The position numbers and the translations under genes are program-made. A DNA stretch of 64,000 bases, from assembly GCA_003952965.2 (NCBI GenBank), contig CM025849.1:3505805-3569804 (forward strand), read 5' to 3'. The notes under the pieces were generated by a model. The model searched no databases, had not been told where the DNA came from, and saw only the letters and a program-made list of their open reading frames with translations. This document shows positions 34,168 to 45,406 of this stretch, one piece after another. The first letter of the stretch is position 1. The number at the start of each line of letters is the position of its first letter. Source of the DNA: Morella rubra. Lineage: Eukaryota; Streptophyta; Magnoliopsida; Fagales; Myricaceae.

Positions 34168-35210
34168 TGCTTATGAAATTTTGGCGGCATGAATTCCCTC
34201 GAAAACTAATACACGTATGCGTCCGAACTTCCTTTGATGTGTTCGAACAGTATTCAAGTGTATGAAAGTGACAGAATTGCAGACAGTGGAGGAAAAAGAA
34301 AAACGAGAGATTTGAGCACGAGGAGAAGCGGAAGCTGATTTTGGGCATCCAATCTCATTGAAGAGGGTGTGAAAGGAGCACTCATTTAGAATTTGATATT
34401 GGATTGCATTTGAGGTTAGTGGTTTTTAAATTGAATTGTTTTAGGATGAAAAACATGTATTTTAATATATGAAAGCATGTGTTTTTCGAAATTTTAGGGT
34501 CTAAAATGATAGTAATGGAGTTTGGGGTTGGTTGTGATGTGTTTATATTGAAGTGTTTGTGATTTGGGTTGATTTTGCAAGATTTTGGGTGAAAATAGAG
34601 TCTGTGCGTCGAAGAACTGTCTTGTTCGACAATCGCAGTCGGACGGTTATGTACCGTCCGGACTCTATTTTTCGTTCGGACCTTTTGCAAAAGGCGTCGA
34701 ACGTTTATATGTATGGTTCGGACGGTTATGTTACGTCCAAACGGTAGTTGTTGTTATGTCATGCATTCATTTAGTAGCCTTAGACCCCGTTTAAGAATTA
34801 CACGAAGTTCGGATAACGAACTGGATGTAATTCTTGAATTGTCCACGTTATGGACAGTTTGAGTTTACAATATGCGTAATGTGCGTAATTGTATCTGCTA
34901 TTGTGACAGATGTGTTTAGAAATTTCGATGCAAATCTCTTTTGTCCTTCGGATACACATTCAGCATTGAGCTTACAAATGGTGGGTGTTTATGCTCAATG
35001 TTGTAGGCGTGTATCTGACTGAGGGAAATGCTGTCGAAATTTCTAAAGCATTCACAATAGTCGGGTCAATTACATGCAGTACGTGATATTGTAAACTTGA
35101 ATGGGATAGGACCTATCACCTGAATGTCATCCATTATTGTATTTTCGTCTTTGAAGGAACAATATGGATAAGAGCTGGATTTATTGATAGACTAAAAGTG
35201 AGTATAGTGA
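34168..35210 (+). repeat. Transposase leader duplication, copy 1
   Basis: This 1.04-kb stretch matches 35,271-36,196 over its whole length, with many small insertions and deletions of about 1-50 bases on either side. It includes a copy of the transposase start (ATGGATAAGAGCTGGATTTAT) that stops after seven codons. Confidence 0.92.
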
Positions 35211-35270
35211 ATTTTATTTGGCTCTTTTGCTATGTGACGGCAGTTATAGGACGCTGTTGGTACTTTACAA

Positions 35271-36196
35271 TGCTTATGAAATTTTGGCATGAATTCCCTC
35301 GAAAACTAATACACGTATGCGTCCGAACTTTGATGTGTTGAACAGTATTCAAGTGTATGAAAGTGGAATTTGAAAAATGGAAAAACGAGAGATTTGAGTA
35401 GCTGATTTTGGGCATCCAATCTTATTGAAAAGGGTGTGAAAGGAGAGAATTTGAAATTGGATTGCATTTGAGGTTAGTGGTTTTTAAATTGAATTAATGA
35501 AAAACATGATGAAAGCATGTGTTTTTTGAAATTTTAGGGTCTAAAATGATAGTAATGGATGTGATGTGTTTATATTGAAGTGTTTGTGATTTGGTTGATT
35601 TTGACAAGATTTTGGGGAGAAGAATTGTTGACAAGGAGTTGATGTAACTCTATTTTTCGATTTTGCAAAAAACGCATGTATGGTTCGGATATGTTACGTC
35701 CAAAGTATGTTATGTCATGCATTCATTTTTAGCTTAGACCCCGTTTAAGAATTACACGAAGTTTGGATAACGAACTGGTGTAATTCTTGAATTGTCCACG
35801 TTATGGACAGTTTGAGTTTACAATATGTAATGTGCGTAATTGTATTTGCTATTGTGACAGATGTGTTTAGAAATTTGATGCAAAGATACACATTCAGCAT
35901 TGAGCTTGTACACTTGCCTTCAATGGTGGGTGTTTATTCAATGTTGTAGGCGTGTATCTGGAGACTGAGGGAAATGCTGTCGAAATTTCTAAAGCATCAG
36001 TCACAGTCGGGTCAATTACGTGCAGTACGATATTGTAAACTTGAATGGGATAGACCTATCACCGAAATGGAGTTGAGTGTGAATGTCATCATTGTTTGTT
36101 TGCATTATTGTTTATATTTTCGCCTTTGAAGGAACAATATGGATAAAAGCTGGATTTATGAGGCTGATAGACTCAAAAGTGTAAAGTATAGTGATG
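35271..36196 (+). repeat. Transposase leader duplication, copy 2
   Basis: This copy runs into the readable TNP2 start at 36,139. It lacks several pieces found in copy 1, including most of the TCCGGAC motifs, but keeps others that copy 1 has lost. Confidence 0.92.
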
Positions 36197-39100
36197 GTGT
36201 TCGGGATTTTATGAGCATTGCCCATAGTTATACAGATAGGTTTGGAATGATAAGATGTCCATGTAAGAGATGTAAGAATGTGTTGTTCAAACATGTAGAC
36301 AAGATGAGGATCATTTATACATAATTGGGTTTGACCAGAGTTACACTCATTAGGTATTTCACAGAGAGTCGATATCAGAAGTTCCTAACCGGGTAGTGAC
36401 TTTAGAACCTGAACCTAGAAGCGAGGACTCTGAGGGAAACATAAATGATGATATGAGAGACATGTTAGAAGATTTTGAGGCGGGACCAGAGGTTGATGAG
36501 AACGCTAGAAAAAATATTTCAGGTCCTGAAAAAGTGCTGTGACATTTTCCCTTGAAACCGAGGTTGCAGAAAGTGTTTCTATCAAGGCAAACGGCAACGG
36601 ATATGCGGTGGCACCAAGAGAAGCGTGTGGTTGAAGATGGGGTGATGAGGCATCCTGCAGACTCTCAGGTATGGAAGGACCTCGATAAGAATTATGAATG
36701 GTTTGGTCGGGAATCTCTTAACGTCCGGTTGGGTTTGGCATCTGATGGGTTCAATCCGTTTGGCAACATGAGCTTATCATATAGTATATGGCCAGTGGTA
36801 CTAATTCCATACAATTTGCCGCCATGGAAATGTATGAAGGATTCAAGTTTTATGCTGTCGTTGCTTATTCCTGGTCCAAGAAGTCCTGGGAATGATATTG
36901 ACGTCTACTTGCAGCCTATTGGTAGATGAGTTGAAGGACTTGTGGGAAAATAGAATGCAAACGTACGACGCGGCTGTGTCAAGTTCATTTAAATTACATG
37001 CTGCTTTGCTTTGGACAATAAATGACTTCCGCTTATGGTAATCTCTCGGGTTGGAGTACGAAAGGACGGTTAGCATGCCCTAATTGCAATGCAAACAAAA
37101 CGTCATTTTGGTTGAAACATGGGGGGAAACATTATTTTTTGGGACATCGCCGTATTTGCCCGCGACGCATGGTGGAGGCATGATGTCGACATATTTGACG
37201 GGAAGAAAGAGTTTAGACAGTGCCTGAAGAAGTCACTGGAGAGGAGATACTTCAACAACTTGAATCGGTACCATTATGTTCGTTTGGGAAGACTCAGAAG
37301 AAGAGAAAACGGGCTGACATTGAGTTAAGTTGGACGAAGCGCAGCATATTCTTTGAGTTGCCATACTGGTCAGATTTGAAACTTTGACATAATTTGGACG
37401 TCATGCACATAGAGAAGAATATTTGTGACAATGTGTTAGGAACTTTGATGAACGTCGATGGTAAGATGAAGGACAATTCTAGTGCTCGGAGGGACTTGGC
37501 ATTAATGGGCATTAAAAAGAGTTGCATTTGCAAGTTCGGGGTCAGCAGGAGGTGATGCCTCAAGCATTATTTACTTTAACGAAGGATGAACGTAAGAAGT
37601 GTTGTGAATGGCTGAAGGGTGTCAAGTTTCCGGATGGATATGCCTCTAACATATCCCGATGCGTGAATATAAATGAAGGGAAAATAATGGGTATGAAGAG
37701 TCACGACTCACACGTCTTGTTGCAGCGACTGTTACCGGCAATGATACACGGGTTATTAGGAAACGAAGTATGTACAAGCGTTGACTGAGTTGAGCTTATT
37801 CTTCAGAGACTTGTGCTCAAGAACAATACGTTTAGACGTTGTGGATCAGTTAGAGAAGGACATCAGAATGATTCTTTGCAAGTTGGAACGTATATTCCCT
37901 CATCATTTTTTACTATTATGGTTCATTTAGCTGTTCATTTACCTCGGGAGGTGAAACTTGGGGTCCAGTTCAATTTCGGTGGATGTATCCAATGGAGAGG
38001 TATATGGGGAAGATGAAATTTCGTTAAGAACAGGGCACGGTGTGAGGGCTCCATAGCAGAGAATTATGTGTTAAATGAATGTTTAACTTTTTGCTCAATG
38101 TATCTTGGTACGGTTGAGACGAGATTTAATAGAAAAGACCGGAATTATGCCGACATGGATGATCGAAGTTGTCATTTTTCTGTGTTTACTCAAACTGTTG
38201 ACCGCTGGGAGCTGGTAGGGGTGAAGATTTAAATATAAATGAATTTTTAAAAGCACAGTGGTATGTACTCAACAACTGTTCAGAAATCAGCCAACATATA
38301 GAGTAAGCACAAATAAGAATATTTGCTCACTTAAACACTTATCAGTTCATTATATTTTAATTTATTATAAAATATCTTATTTATTTATAGCGAGCACTTA
38401 GAAGAGATGAGAAATGAATTACCAATAAATGTTGATAGGAGGCACGAAGAAGAATTTCCGTTATGGTTTAGAAATCGGGTATTTATTTAATTTTTTCCTA
38501 TTATATGTTTAATTTTAAGTGATTTTTTTCAGTCAAAGTTAACACGTGTTTACTATTTTAGGTTCAAACTATGCACATGAAAATCCGGGTTTGGTGTTGG
38601 ATGATTTGTATGCATTAGCATCCGTCCGGATCAACGGGCACTTTGTTACTCTGGGTGTGTAGTGAATGGAGTTAGGTTTCACACGGTCCTTTCGTGAACA
38701 GTTTCGTAACACTCAGAATAGTGGTGTGGTTGTTCCGGGGGACCATGATGGGAAGATGTTGATTTTTACGGTCAGGTCGTGGATATTTATGCGTTGCGTT
38801 ATTTGCGGGGGAATTTAGTTTTATTTACTAAAATGTGACTGGTTTGACTTAAGTACTCAAAACTTAGGTCTTGATAAAAGTGGTCGGTTTGTTAGTATTA
38901 ACACATCCCGAAAGTGGTACAAAGACGACCCGTTCGTGCTAGCTTCTCAGGGTAATCAAGTTTTTTATATCGATGATATGAAGTTGGGCGGTCACTAGAA
39001 GATTGTTCAAAAGATTACCCCTAAACACGTATGATATTCCACATATTGAGGAGGAAGCTAGTGAAGATGGAGAAGGACCGTCGAACCGTGAAGCATACCA

Positions 39101-39300
39101 GGAGAATGAGTCTATTGAGCTTTTTGTGGACTTTAGCTCCTTTGACATGATCCCGTTGACTAGAAATGACGTCGAGGCTTATGTGCGGTAACCGATAAGA
39201 GCGTCACAACAACGTGAAGTAGAAGGAACCGATGATTCTTCGGAATCGTTCAGTGAAGATTGTAGTGATTCTGAAGAATATGACTCCGAGGACTAAAGTA
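36139..39300 (+). pseudogene. TNP2-type CACTA transposase, decayed
   Basis: The start MDKSWIYEADRL and the RCPCKRCKN cysteine motif (36,139-36,324) are typical of TNP2. The Transposase_21 region follows (36,552-36,929: RLGLASDGFNPFGNMSLSYS, then NLPPWKCMK, then LLIPGPRSPGNDIDVYLQP). It continues in shifted frames: LHAALLWTINDF near 37,000, LSGWSTKGRLACPNCNA near 37,060, and DVMHIEKNICDNVLGTL near 37,395. DUF4218-like (HLAVHLPREVKLGG, about 37,920-37,965) and DUF4216-like (about 38,600-38,960) parts come next. At least four frameshifts or stops interrupt it (for example near 36,325, 36,922, 37,037 and 37,786). The acidic end (SEDSEEYDSED-like, about 39,225-39,295) fits the C-terminus. Confidence 0.88.
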
Positions 39301-39407
39301 ACTTTATCGTTTCAATTTACTTTGCGTTCTATTTTAATTCATTTTGAGTAACATGTTCATTGTGTTTTTTTCTCTAATATTGATTTATTTGGTTACAGGA
39401 TGACGTC

Positions 39408-41121
39408 ATGCCAGCGGGAGGGAAACGTCTTCGGTGCGATTCATCAGTTCGAGCTGAGAGTAGTCCCGGTACACTAGCAGTGTCGGGTCCTTCACTTAGG
39501 GATAGAACGAATTACCGTCCCCTACACAGCCAGTCCAGTAGGCACCCAAAGTAGTTGTGCGTGTAAGTATCTTACCCCATCAATCGATTAAATATTATGA
39601 CTTTTAAATTTCTATGCTTAACTGAATTTTAAATTTTTGTTCTTCATTTGTAGCGACGTCCGGAATCAAACATGTTCGAGGTAGTACGCGTGGGATTGCC
39701 TTACTCAAGGCTCATACCGGAGGAAAGCTGACTGTCCATATCCCTGATGGACGTACGGGCGGTGATGACAAGGCGTCCTCAATGCTCTCGAGTCATATTG
39801 GTGCGCTCGTTCGACAACATGTCCCATTTGATACGAGTAAGTGGAAGGAGGTCCCGAAGGAGTTAAATTGTATGTGATGAACCGAGTGTTGGTAAGTATA
39901 ATTTTTAAATTTTAATTGTTTAAACTTTTTTGCGTTTCTAACTGTTATATATGTTAAGGATGACTTCCAACTAGATTACGACCAAGCTGAGGATCGCATC
40001 ACTGTGACGTCTACGATGAACACAGCGTACAGGACGCACAAAATAGAATGTTCCAGCATTACTCGGTGTTCAATTCCAAAGAAGAGGTGTTAGAGCACCC
40101 GTATCCGAGATGAACAAGGAAGAATGGACTCGTGTTTGTGATTTATTCGCGAGCGAGGAATTTCAGGTTAAAATTTTTATTCCGTCTGAACGTTTATTTT
40201 ATTTTATTATTAATTGTGGTAACAACTGTAAATGTACAATGCAGAGGAGGAGTGCAATCAACAAGGAGAATAGAGCTAAGCTGAAGATTGTACACACATC
40301 GGGAGCGAGGTCTTTCCAATGCACGAGAGCGTTGTTAGTAAGTAATAAATTTAATTATTTATTATTTAAATAAATGACTTAGGTATTTTAATATGCACGT
40401 TTTATATTTCTTTTGTGTATAGAAAAATCCAGAATCTGATGAGATTAGTCCTGCGTTGCTTTATAAAAAGATGCATACTAATAAGGATGGCATGTGGACA
40501 TCAGAAGATGCACGAGAAAATTTTGTAAGTTGTAACATTAGATTTAATGATGCATTCATGTGCGTTTATGTTTCATATGTGCTAGTTTTTATTTTATTTT
40601 CTAATTTTGTAGGAAAAAATGGAAGCATTACAGTTGCAATACGAGTCAGAGGGAAAGTCATACACTGAAGTGGAGATTTCGCTGAGGTGTTGGGGACGAA
40701 AGCGGGTTACGTGCGAGGTTTAGGTCGTTCAGTACATTCTGTTGGATCATCTTTTTCAGTATCGTCCGTTGATTTGTCCCGAAGTTGGAGGAGGCCAGAT
40801 TTCAGATTGAAGAGATGAGGGCTAGACAGTTGGAATATGAAGCGCTTCTTGTCAAACGGTCAGATATGGAGCAGACGATGCGAGAGCATCTGCAGATGAT
40901 GGAGGAGCAGCAACGGAAGAAAGACGAAGAGCTGATGCAGATGATGACAGAGCAGCAACGAAAAAAAGACGAAGAGCACCGGAAGATGATAGAGGAGCAA
41001 CAAAGGACCTTGTGGAACAACAAGAATGGAGGATGCAACTAATGGAGCAGATGCGTGAGTAGCTGGTGGAGCAGATCAGATAGCTACAATCTCGTTCGAC
41101 ACCCAAACAAAAATTTGGGTA
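39408..41121 (+). pseudogene. Transposase_24 (Ptta/En/Spm) second CACTA protein
   Basis: Exon-like segments separated by GT-AG gaps encode GGKLTVHIPDGRTGGDDKAS, SSHIGALVRQHVPFD, RSAINKENRAKLKIVHTSG and a THTNKDGMW-like block. This is the order of the plant Transposase_24 domain, the partner of TNP2 in plant CACTA elements. The C-terminal part (40,785-41,042) is a Gln/Glu/Lys-rich coiled coil with the repeats MMEEQQRKKDEE. ATG 39,408 (MPAGGKRLRCDSS) is the best start. A stop near 39,877 and frame changes near 40,100 and 40,725 suggest it is no longer intact. Confidence 0.8.
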
Positions 41122-41294
41122 GATTTATATATTTTTACTACTTTCTTAGCACTTATTGATTACCTATTTATTTACTTTTAATAACGATTGCATATTTGTA
41201 GATATTTTATTATTTATGAGTATTGAATATCTTTTTATTTATATTATTTGTAAATTATTTTTAAATTTTTAATTAAATTAATTAACATAACAAG

Positions 41295-41830
41295 AAAACC
41301 GTTCGAACAGTATGAGTGGAAGTCCGAACGGTTAATTGGCGTTGATAATGTGCGCACGCTTAAAATTCCGTCCGGACATATCACGTCAAATTAGTCCGTC
41401 CGAATGGTTATTTTCGCCTGCAAATGATCTTTTATCTAGCAAACGTGCGCACGCTAAAACTAAACGTTCGAACGTGTTCAACAGAACGAGCGTTTGAACG
41501 TTATACGTCATAGTTCGAACGCATTTGAAGGATGAAAAATAAAAATTTCACCATAAATGAAACAACGGTGCGGACGTCTTTACGAGGGAGTTCGGACGTC
41601 ATGTCTGTACGTGCAGACGATGTTGTATACCCGTGCGCACGGATTATAGATGATGAAATTCATTTCGTCACCCGGGAAGAACCGTTCTCATTAACCGTCC
41701 GAACATATTTAGAGTACGTTCGCACAGCTCATGCGAACGGTTGAATTGTACTGGGCATGACATTTTCAATTTCGTTGCTATGAAAAAACACCATTCGGAT
41801 GGTGTGGAAAACTTCCGAACGGTTTCGAGT
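41295..41830. repeat. CCGGAC/TTCGAAC motif cluster, right end of the CACTA element
   Basis: Many copies of CGTTCGAACG, CGTCCGAAC, GTGCGCACG and close variants lie inside the right subterminal repeats. They are more diverged from TCCGGAC than on the left. Confidence 0.7.
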
Positions 41831-41869
41831 GACAGAACGTTAAAATTGTCACCCAAAACTTTGGCTGAC

Positions 41870-41986
41870 GGGCTTTAGGTGACAAATCGGTGACAACTCA
41901 GTTTTGTCACCCAAAACATTAGGTGACGAATTTTGTACTTTGAGTGACAAATTTTTTTGTCACCCAAAATCTTTTTTCTTGTAGTG
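41870..41986 (-). repeat. Right terminal inverted repeat of the CACTA element
   Basis: Ends TTCTTGTAGTG and has the alternating GTGACAAA/TTTGTCACC phrases seen at the left end. Followed by the TSD CAA. Confidence 0.92.
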
Positions 41987-41989
41987 CAA

Positions 41990-44900
41990 GTACTCGCGAA
42001 AAAATTTCTAATTAAGGTCTTACACTTTCTTATTTTTTTACTTTAATATTAGCACTTCTAAATTGTCTTAGTACACTTAGCAATGCCGATTGGGTTTCTT
42101 CCATTTCGTAATTTATATAAGCTGCCTGATTCCTTCTCGATAACTAACAAATTAATCACAGGATCAAAAAGTATCACGATGGATATAGAGTTCTCAAAAC
42201 TTGAAACACATTTTGTGGGAATGAAAAATGACACATCATAGCATTACTTGCATATGGACCGATTTTATCCACCTAACTTCTGTTGTATTTATAAATTAAT
42301 TAAAGAGATGCTGTTCAAATATACCCTTTTCTTTCCTGAGGAATGAGTCCTAAAGGGGTCCATGCACGTCACGGAATACTGTAGATGAGTTCTTTACTTG
42401 TATCGCGTGTAGTACTTAGTTTGTTGAAAAAGATTAAAAACAAAAAAAAGGGCTTACATAATTATCCCCTTAAGTAAAGGGAATCATAAGTTTCTGCATC
42501 ACCTCCTAACTTCCCTTTCGGCTTTCCCCCATTACTCTCCAAGTAGGGGCCGGGCAAAGGAAAAGAGATAAGTTGATATCTGATTGACTCATAGACATAT
42601 GATATGAGTCTTATCAGAGATCTGAAGAACAAACCAATTTACCTTTAAGATTTTCTAAGCCATGCCTATAAAATATTTACGTCATGCATGCAAATCATTG
42701 AAAAGGCACATAGATCAGCACTAAAGATCTCACCGATATGGGCGCGTACAATCACGATGGTTGTTGTTATCGAGTGAGAGTCGCCATTAATTAGTAGGGA
42801 AAGCATTAAAATATGGCTGTATTTCACTCCCTCTATTTCGTTAAACGAAATGCTTAAAATTTTGCCAAGAAAAACAAAATGCCCTTAGGATTTGGTTGCC
42901 AAAAACATCCGAAAAGCAAAAGGCCCTACTCTCTTCTTTCCCACATATGACCTTTTTCATCTAATTCAAGTGTTGCATGATGACTGATTTGCTAACGCGG
43001 AACTTTTTCCTCTTCAAATGATTGGAAGGCAATTAATAGATGATCATAACGATATGGAAGGATTGGTGGGTGCCAATTAGGAACTTACGTACGAGGCCAC
43101 TAAAAGATCAACCCAACTTTTCAGCTTAGAAGTTGACTACATGGGTCCAGCTCCATCATATCTGCGTCTAAATTTACGGGGTTTTTTTTTTTTTTGCATT
43201 TTGGATGTATGCATCTGAACCCGGCCATTGTCTAATTAAAGAGAAATTGAGAGAGTTAATTATAAACTTCATTCTGAAAAAGAAAAAAAAGTTACAAATT
43301 AAATTAGATGACTACCTTTTATATCATACCTCAGAGTTTATTCAAGTCCCATTTTGCATGACCTATGACATATATGATTGGAATAGATTCTATTTTGAGA
43401 GAGTTGAAAAATTACTATCTCATTGAAAGGTCGGCCTAAAATTCTAAAACTTTGTTGATAATCGGAATAGATTAGTAGACCGAGTCGACTCATTAGTTTT
43501 AAATTTAAAACTGTTTTACGAACGGGACCCTCTAGATCGAGGGAGAGAGAGGAAGTGACAGAAGCTTCTATAGAAAGTCGTCTCTCAAGCTACGGATTAG
43601 GTTCATACGCGTCTGATTAGAATATTGTACGTGAGAGAGAGAGAGAGAGAGAGAGCTTTTTATCGTTGAACGGATCTTCCCCATGTTTTATTATCAGTAC
43701 CAATGAAACTAAAGCATAGAACTCATGATTTCTGCGCACAAGAATGGCATGAAATATGTGAAGTTGAGTGCTGAATCCCGAAAAGTATATTCGTGGGCCT
43801 TTGACCAAGACATCTTAATCATAAGGAACGGAATTTAGTTCTCCAATATTGAAAAACTGGTACAAAAAGTAGGAGCTAAAAATAGCCCCCACGAATACAA
43901 ACCCCCTGCCCCTGGGCTTTAGACAACCCCCCCATCCTAGCAAAGAATATAACGGTAATGCCATGTTCAATGTTTTAGCTGAATTACATTGCAGAATTCA
44001 CATTCTATATAGGCAATCTAAACGAAGAAACGAATTCCTCAAATCAGATAAAAGCCACATTTTTGTTGAGTTCTGCAATTCTTTCTCCGTTATTTTTTTA
44101 AAAAAATCTTACAGAGAGCCTATATCCTAATGTTAATTCAGGTTTACTTAATAGAGATCTCCTCAATACAACAATGTATATAATATTCTTCTTCGGGTTT
44201 GGATTCTATCTTCAGATGTTATAAGGAGGGGTTATGATTTAAAAAAATAAATTAAATGACTGAGTTAAATTCTCTTTGTCTCATTTCGTCAATGAAGTAG
44301 TCAAATTCAGGCTTTTAAATTTATTTTTTTAAATTATATCTCCTCCTTCTAACATCTTAAAATGGAATCTTTAGGATGAAATCCTTAGCCCTTCTTATTC
44401 TTCTTCAAGTTCATAGGACTACGTACTACTTACGCTCTAGAGGGCTAAAACACAACTTCCAAACCACTTCCCCCACCCCCATTGGACTATTTCTCTGCGG
44501 TCCGATCCAAGACTACTTTGGGCTCCTTCTGGTCCATCAAAGTATCAGCTCCGTACTTCAGGTTTTCGGCTTCTTGGTCCTCGACTTATCAGTGTCGGTG
44601 GTTTGAGTTATAAATCCTGACATAGCGCTGAACAAAGAAGACATGTATTCCCGCTAGTGAGTCTATCAGTCTAATCCTACTATAAAAAAATATATGCAAC
44701 GTGTCTGCCGTTGCGGCAAAATGAAAAGATCGCCTTCGGCAGACTCTCATTAATGAGGAAGCAAAACTGGGCACTCTCAGAGAGGACCGATTAAAAGCCG
44801 GTAGACAGATGAATTCGATCCAAAACTGGCCGAATAAAACAAAAAAGATGAGAAGAAATTATGAGCTTGATCCAACGGACAAGAACGCAAATGCATTAAT

Positions 44901-45119
44901 GTTGTTAAACTAGGACAGGGGTGGAAGTCCCCATAATTCCTTGATTTGCGGTAGATGTGAGGAAATATCGTATCACATAATTCTACCAGAGGTGGACGCA
45001 CTCGTATCCTCCATGGCTCTCAGGAGCAGCCAAGGAGATGAGGAAGGAAATGGAAAGCATCAAATTATCTATAGAACGTCGTATGAACTTCAAACCCTCT
45101 TTCGCACTTCAATTCGCCC
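41990..45119. other. Intergenic DNA, nothing recognised
   Basis: The sequence is AT-rich, with a (GA)n tract at about 43,630-43,655. Short open frames near 44,376-45,135 show no family motif. A stretch at 45,030-45,138 reads as an open + frame (EMRKEMESIKLSIERR) that might be transposon debris; I cannot identify it. Confidence 0.35.
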
Positions 45120-45406
45120 TTCAATTCTATCATGAACTGTTTGAGTTTTCGCTTTGATTTCCACACGATTTAGAGGTGGATGTGGTTAATATTTTAATCT
45201 AATCTCACACAAACGAAAGAAACCCAAGAGACTACGTTGATTTTTTTTTCTTAAATGGTATTGGGAACTCATGTATATATATAATATATGGTCATTAAAT
45301 TAGAGTGCTTTATGATCGCTAGCCGCATGCAAAATACCTAATTAACACCCAGAATTTGTGCAAAGAAGTGAGTTGTGGGGGTATTCTACTATTCGTAGCG
45401 GAAAAT
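45120..45406 (+). repeat. Inverted duplication, inner copy
   Basis: Exact reverse complement of 63,714-64,000, with paired positions summing to 109,120 throughout, so there are no net indels. No mismatch was seen, including within the 9-T run and the (TA)n stretch. The copy could extend to the left of 45,120, because its partner reaches the window end. Confidence 0.97.

Larger units (their letters stand above)
29410..41986 (+). mobile_element. CACTA (En/Spm) DNA transposon, 12,577 bp
   Basis: The left end starts CACTACAAGAA and the right end finishes TTCTTGTAGTG. CAA flanks both sides (29,407-29,409 and 41,987-41,989), the 3-bp TSD of this superfamily. Subterminal repeats of GGTGACAAA/TTTGTCACC and of TCCGGACG-like motifs lie inside both ends. 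All recognised coding runs on +: coiled-coil remnant, Transposase_32-like accessory frame, TNP2-like transposase, Transposase_24-like protein. The transposase frame is broken several times, so the copy should not be autonomous. Confidence 0.96.
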
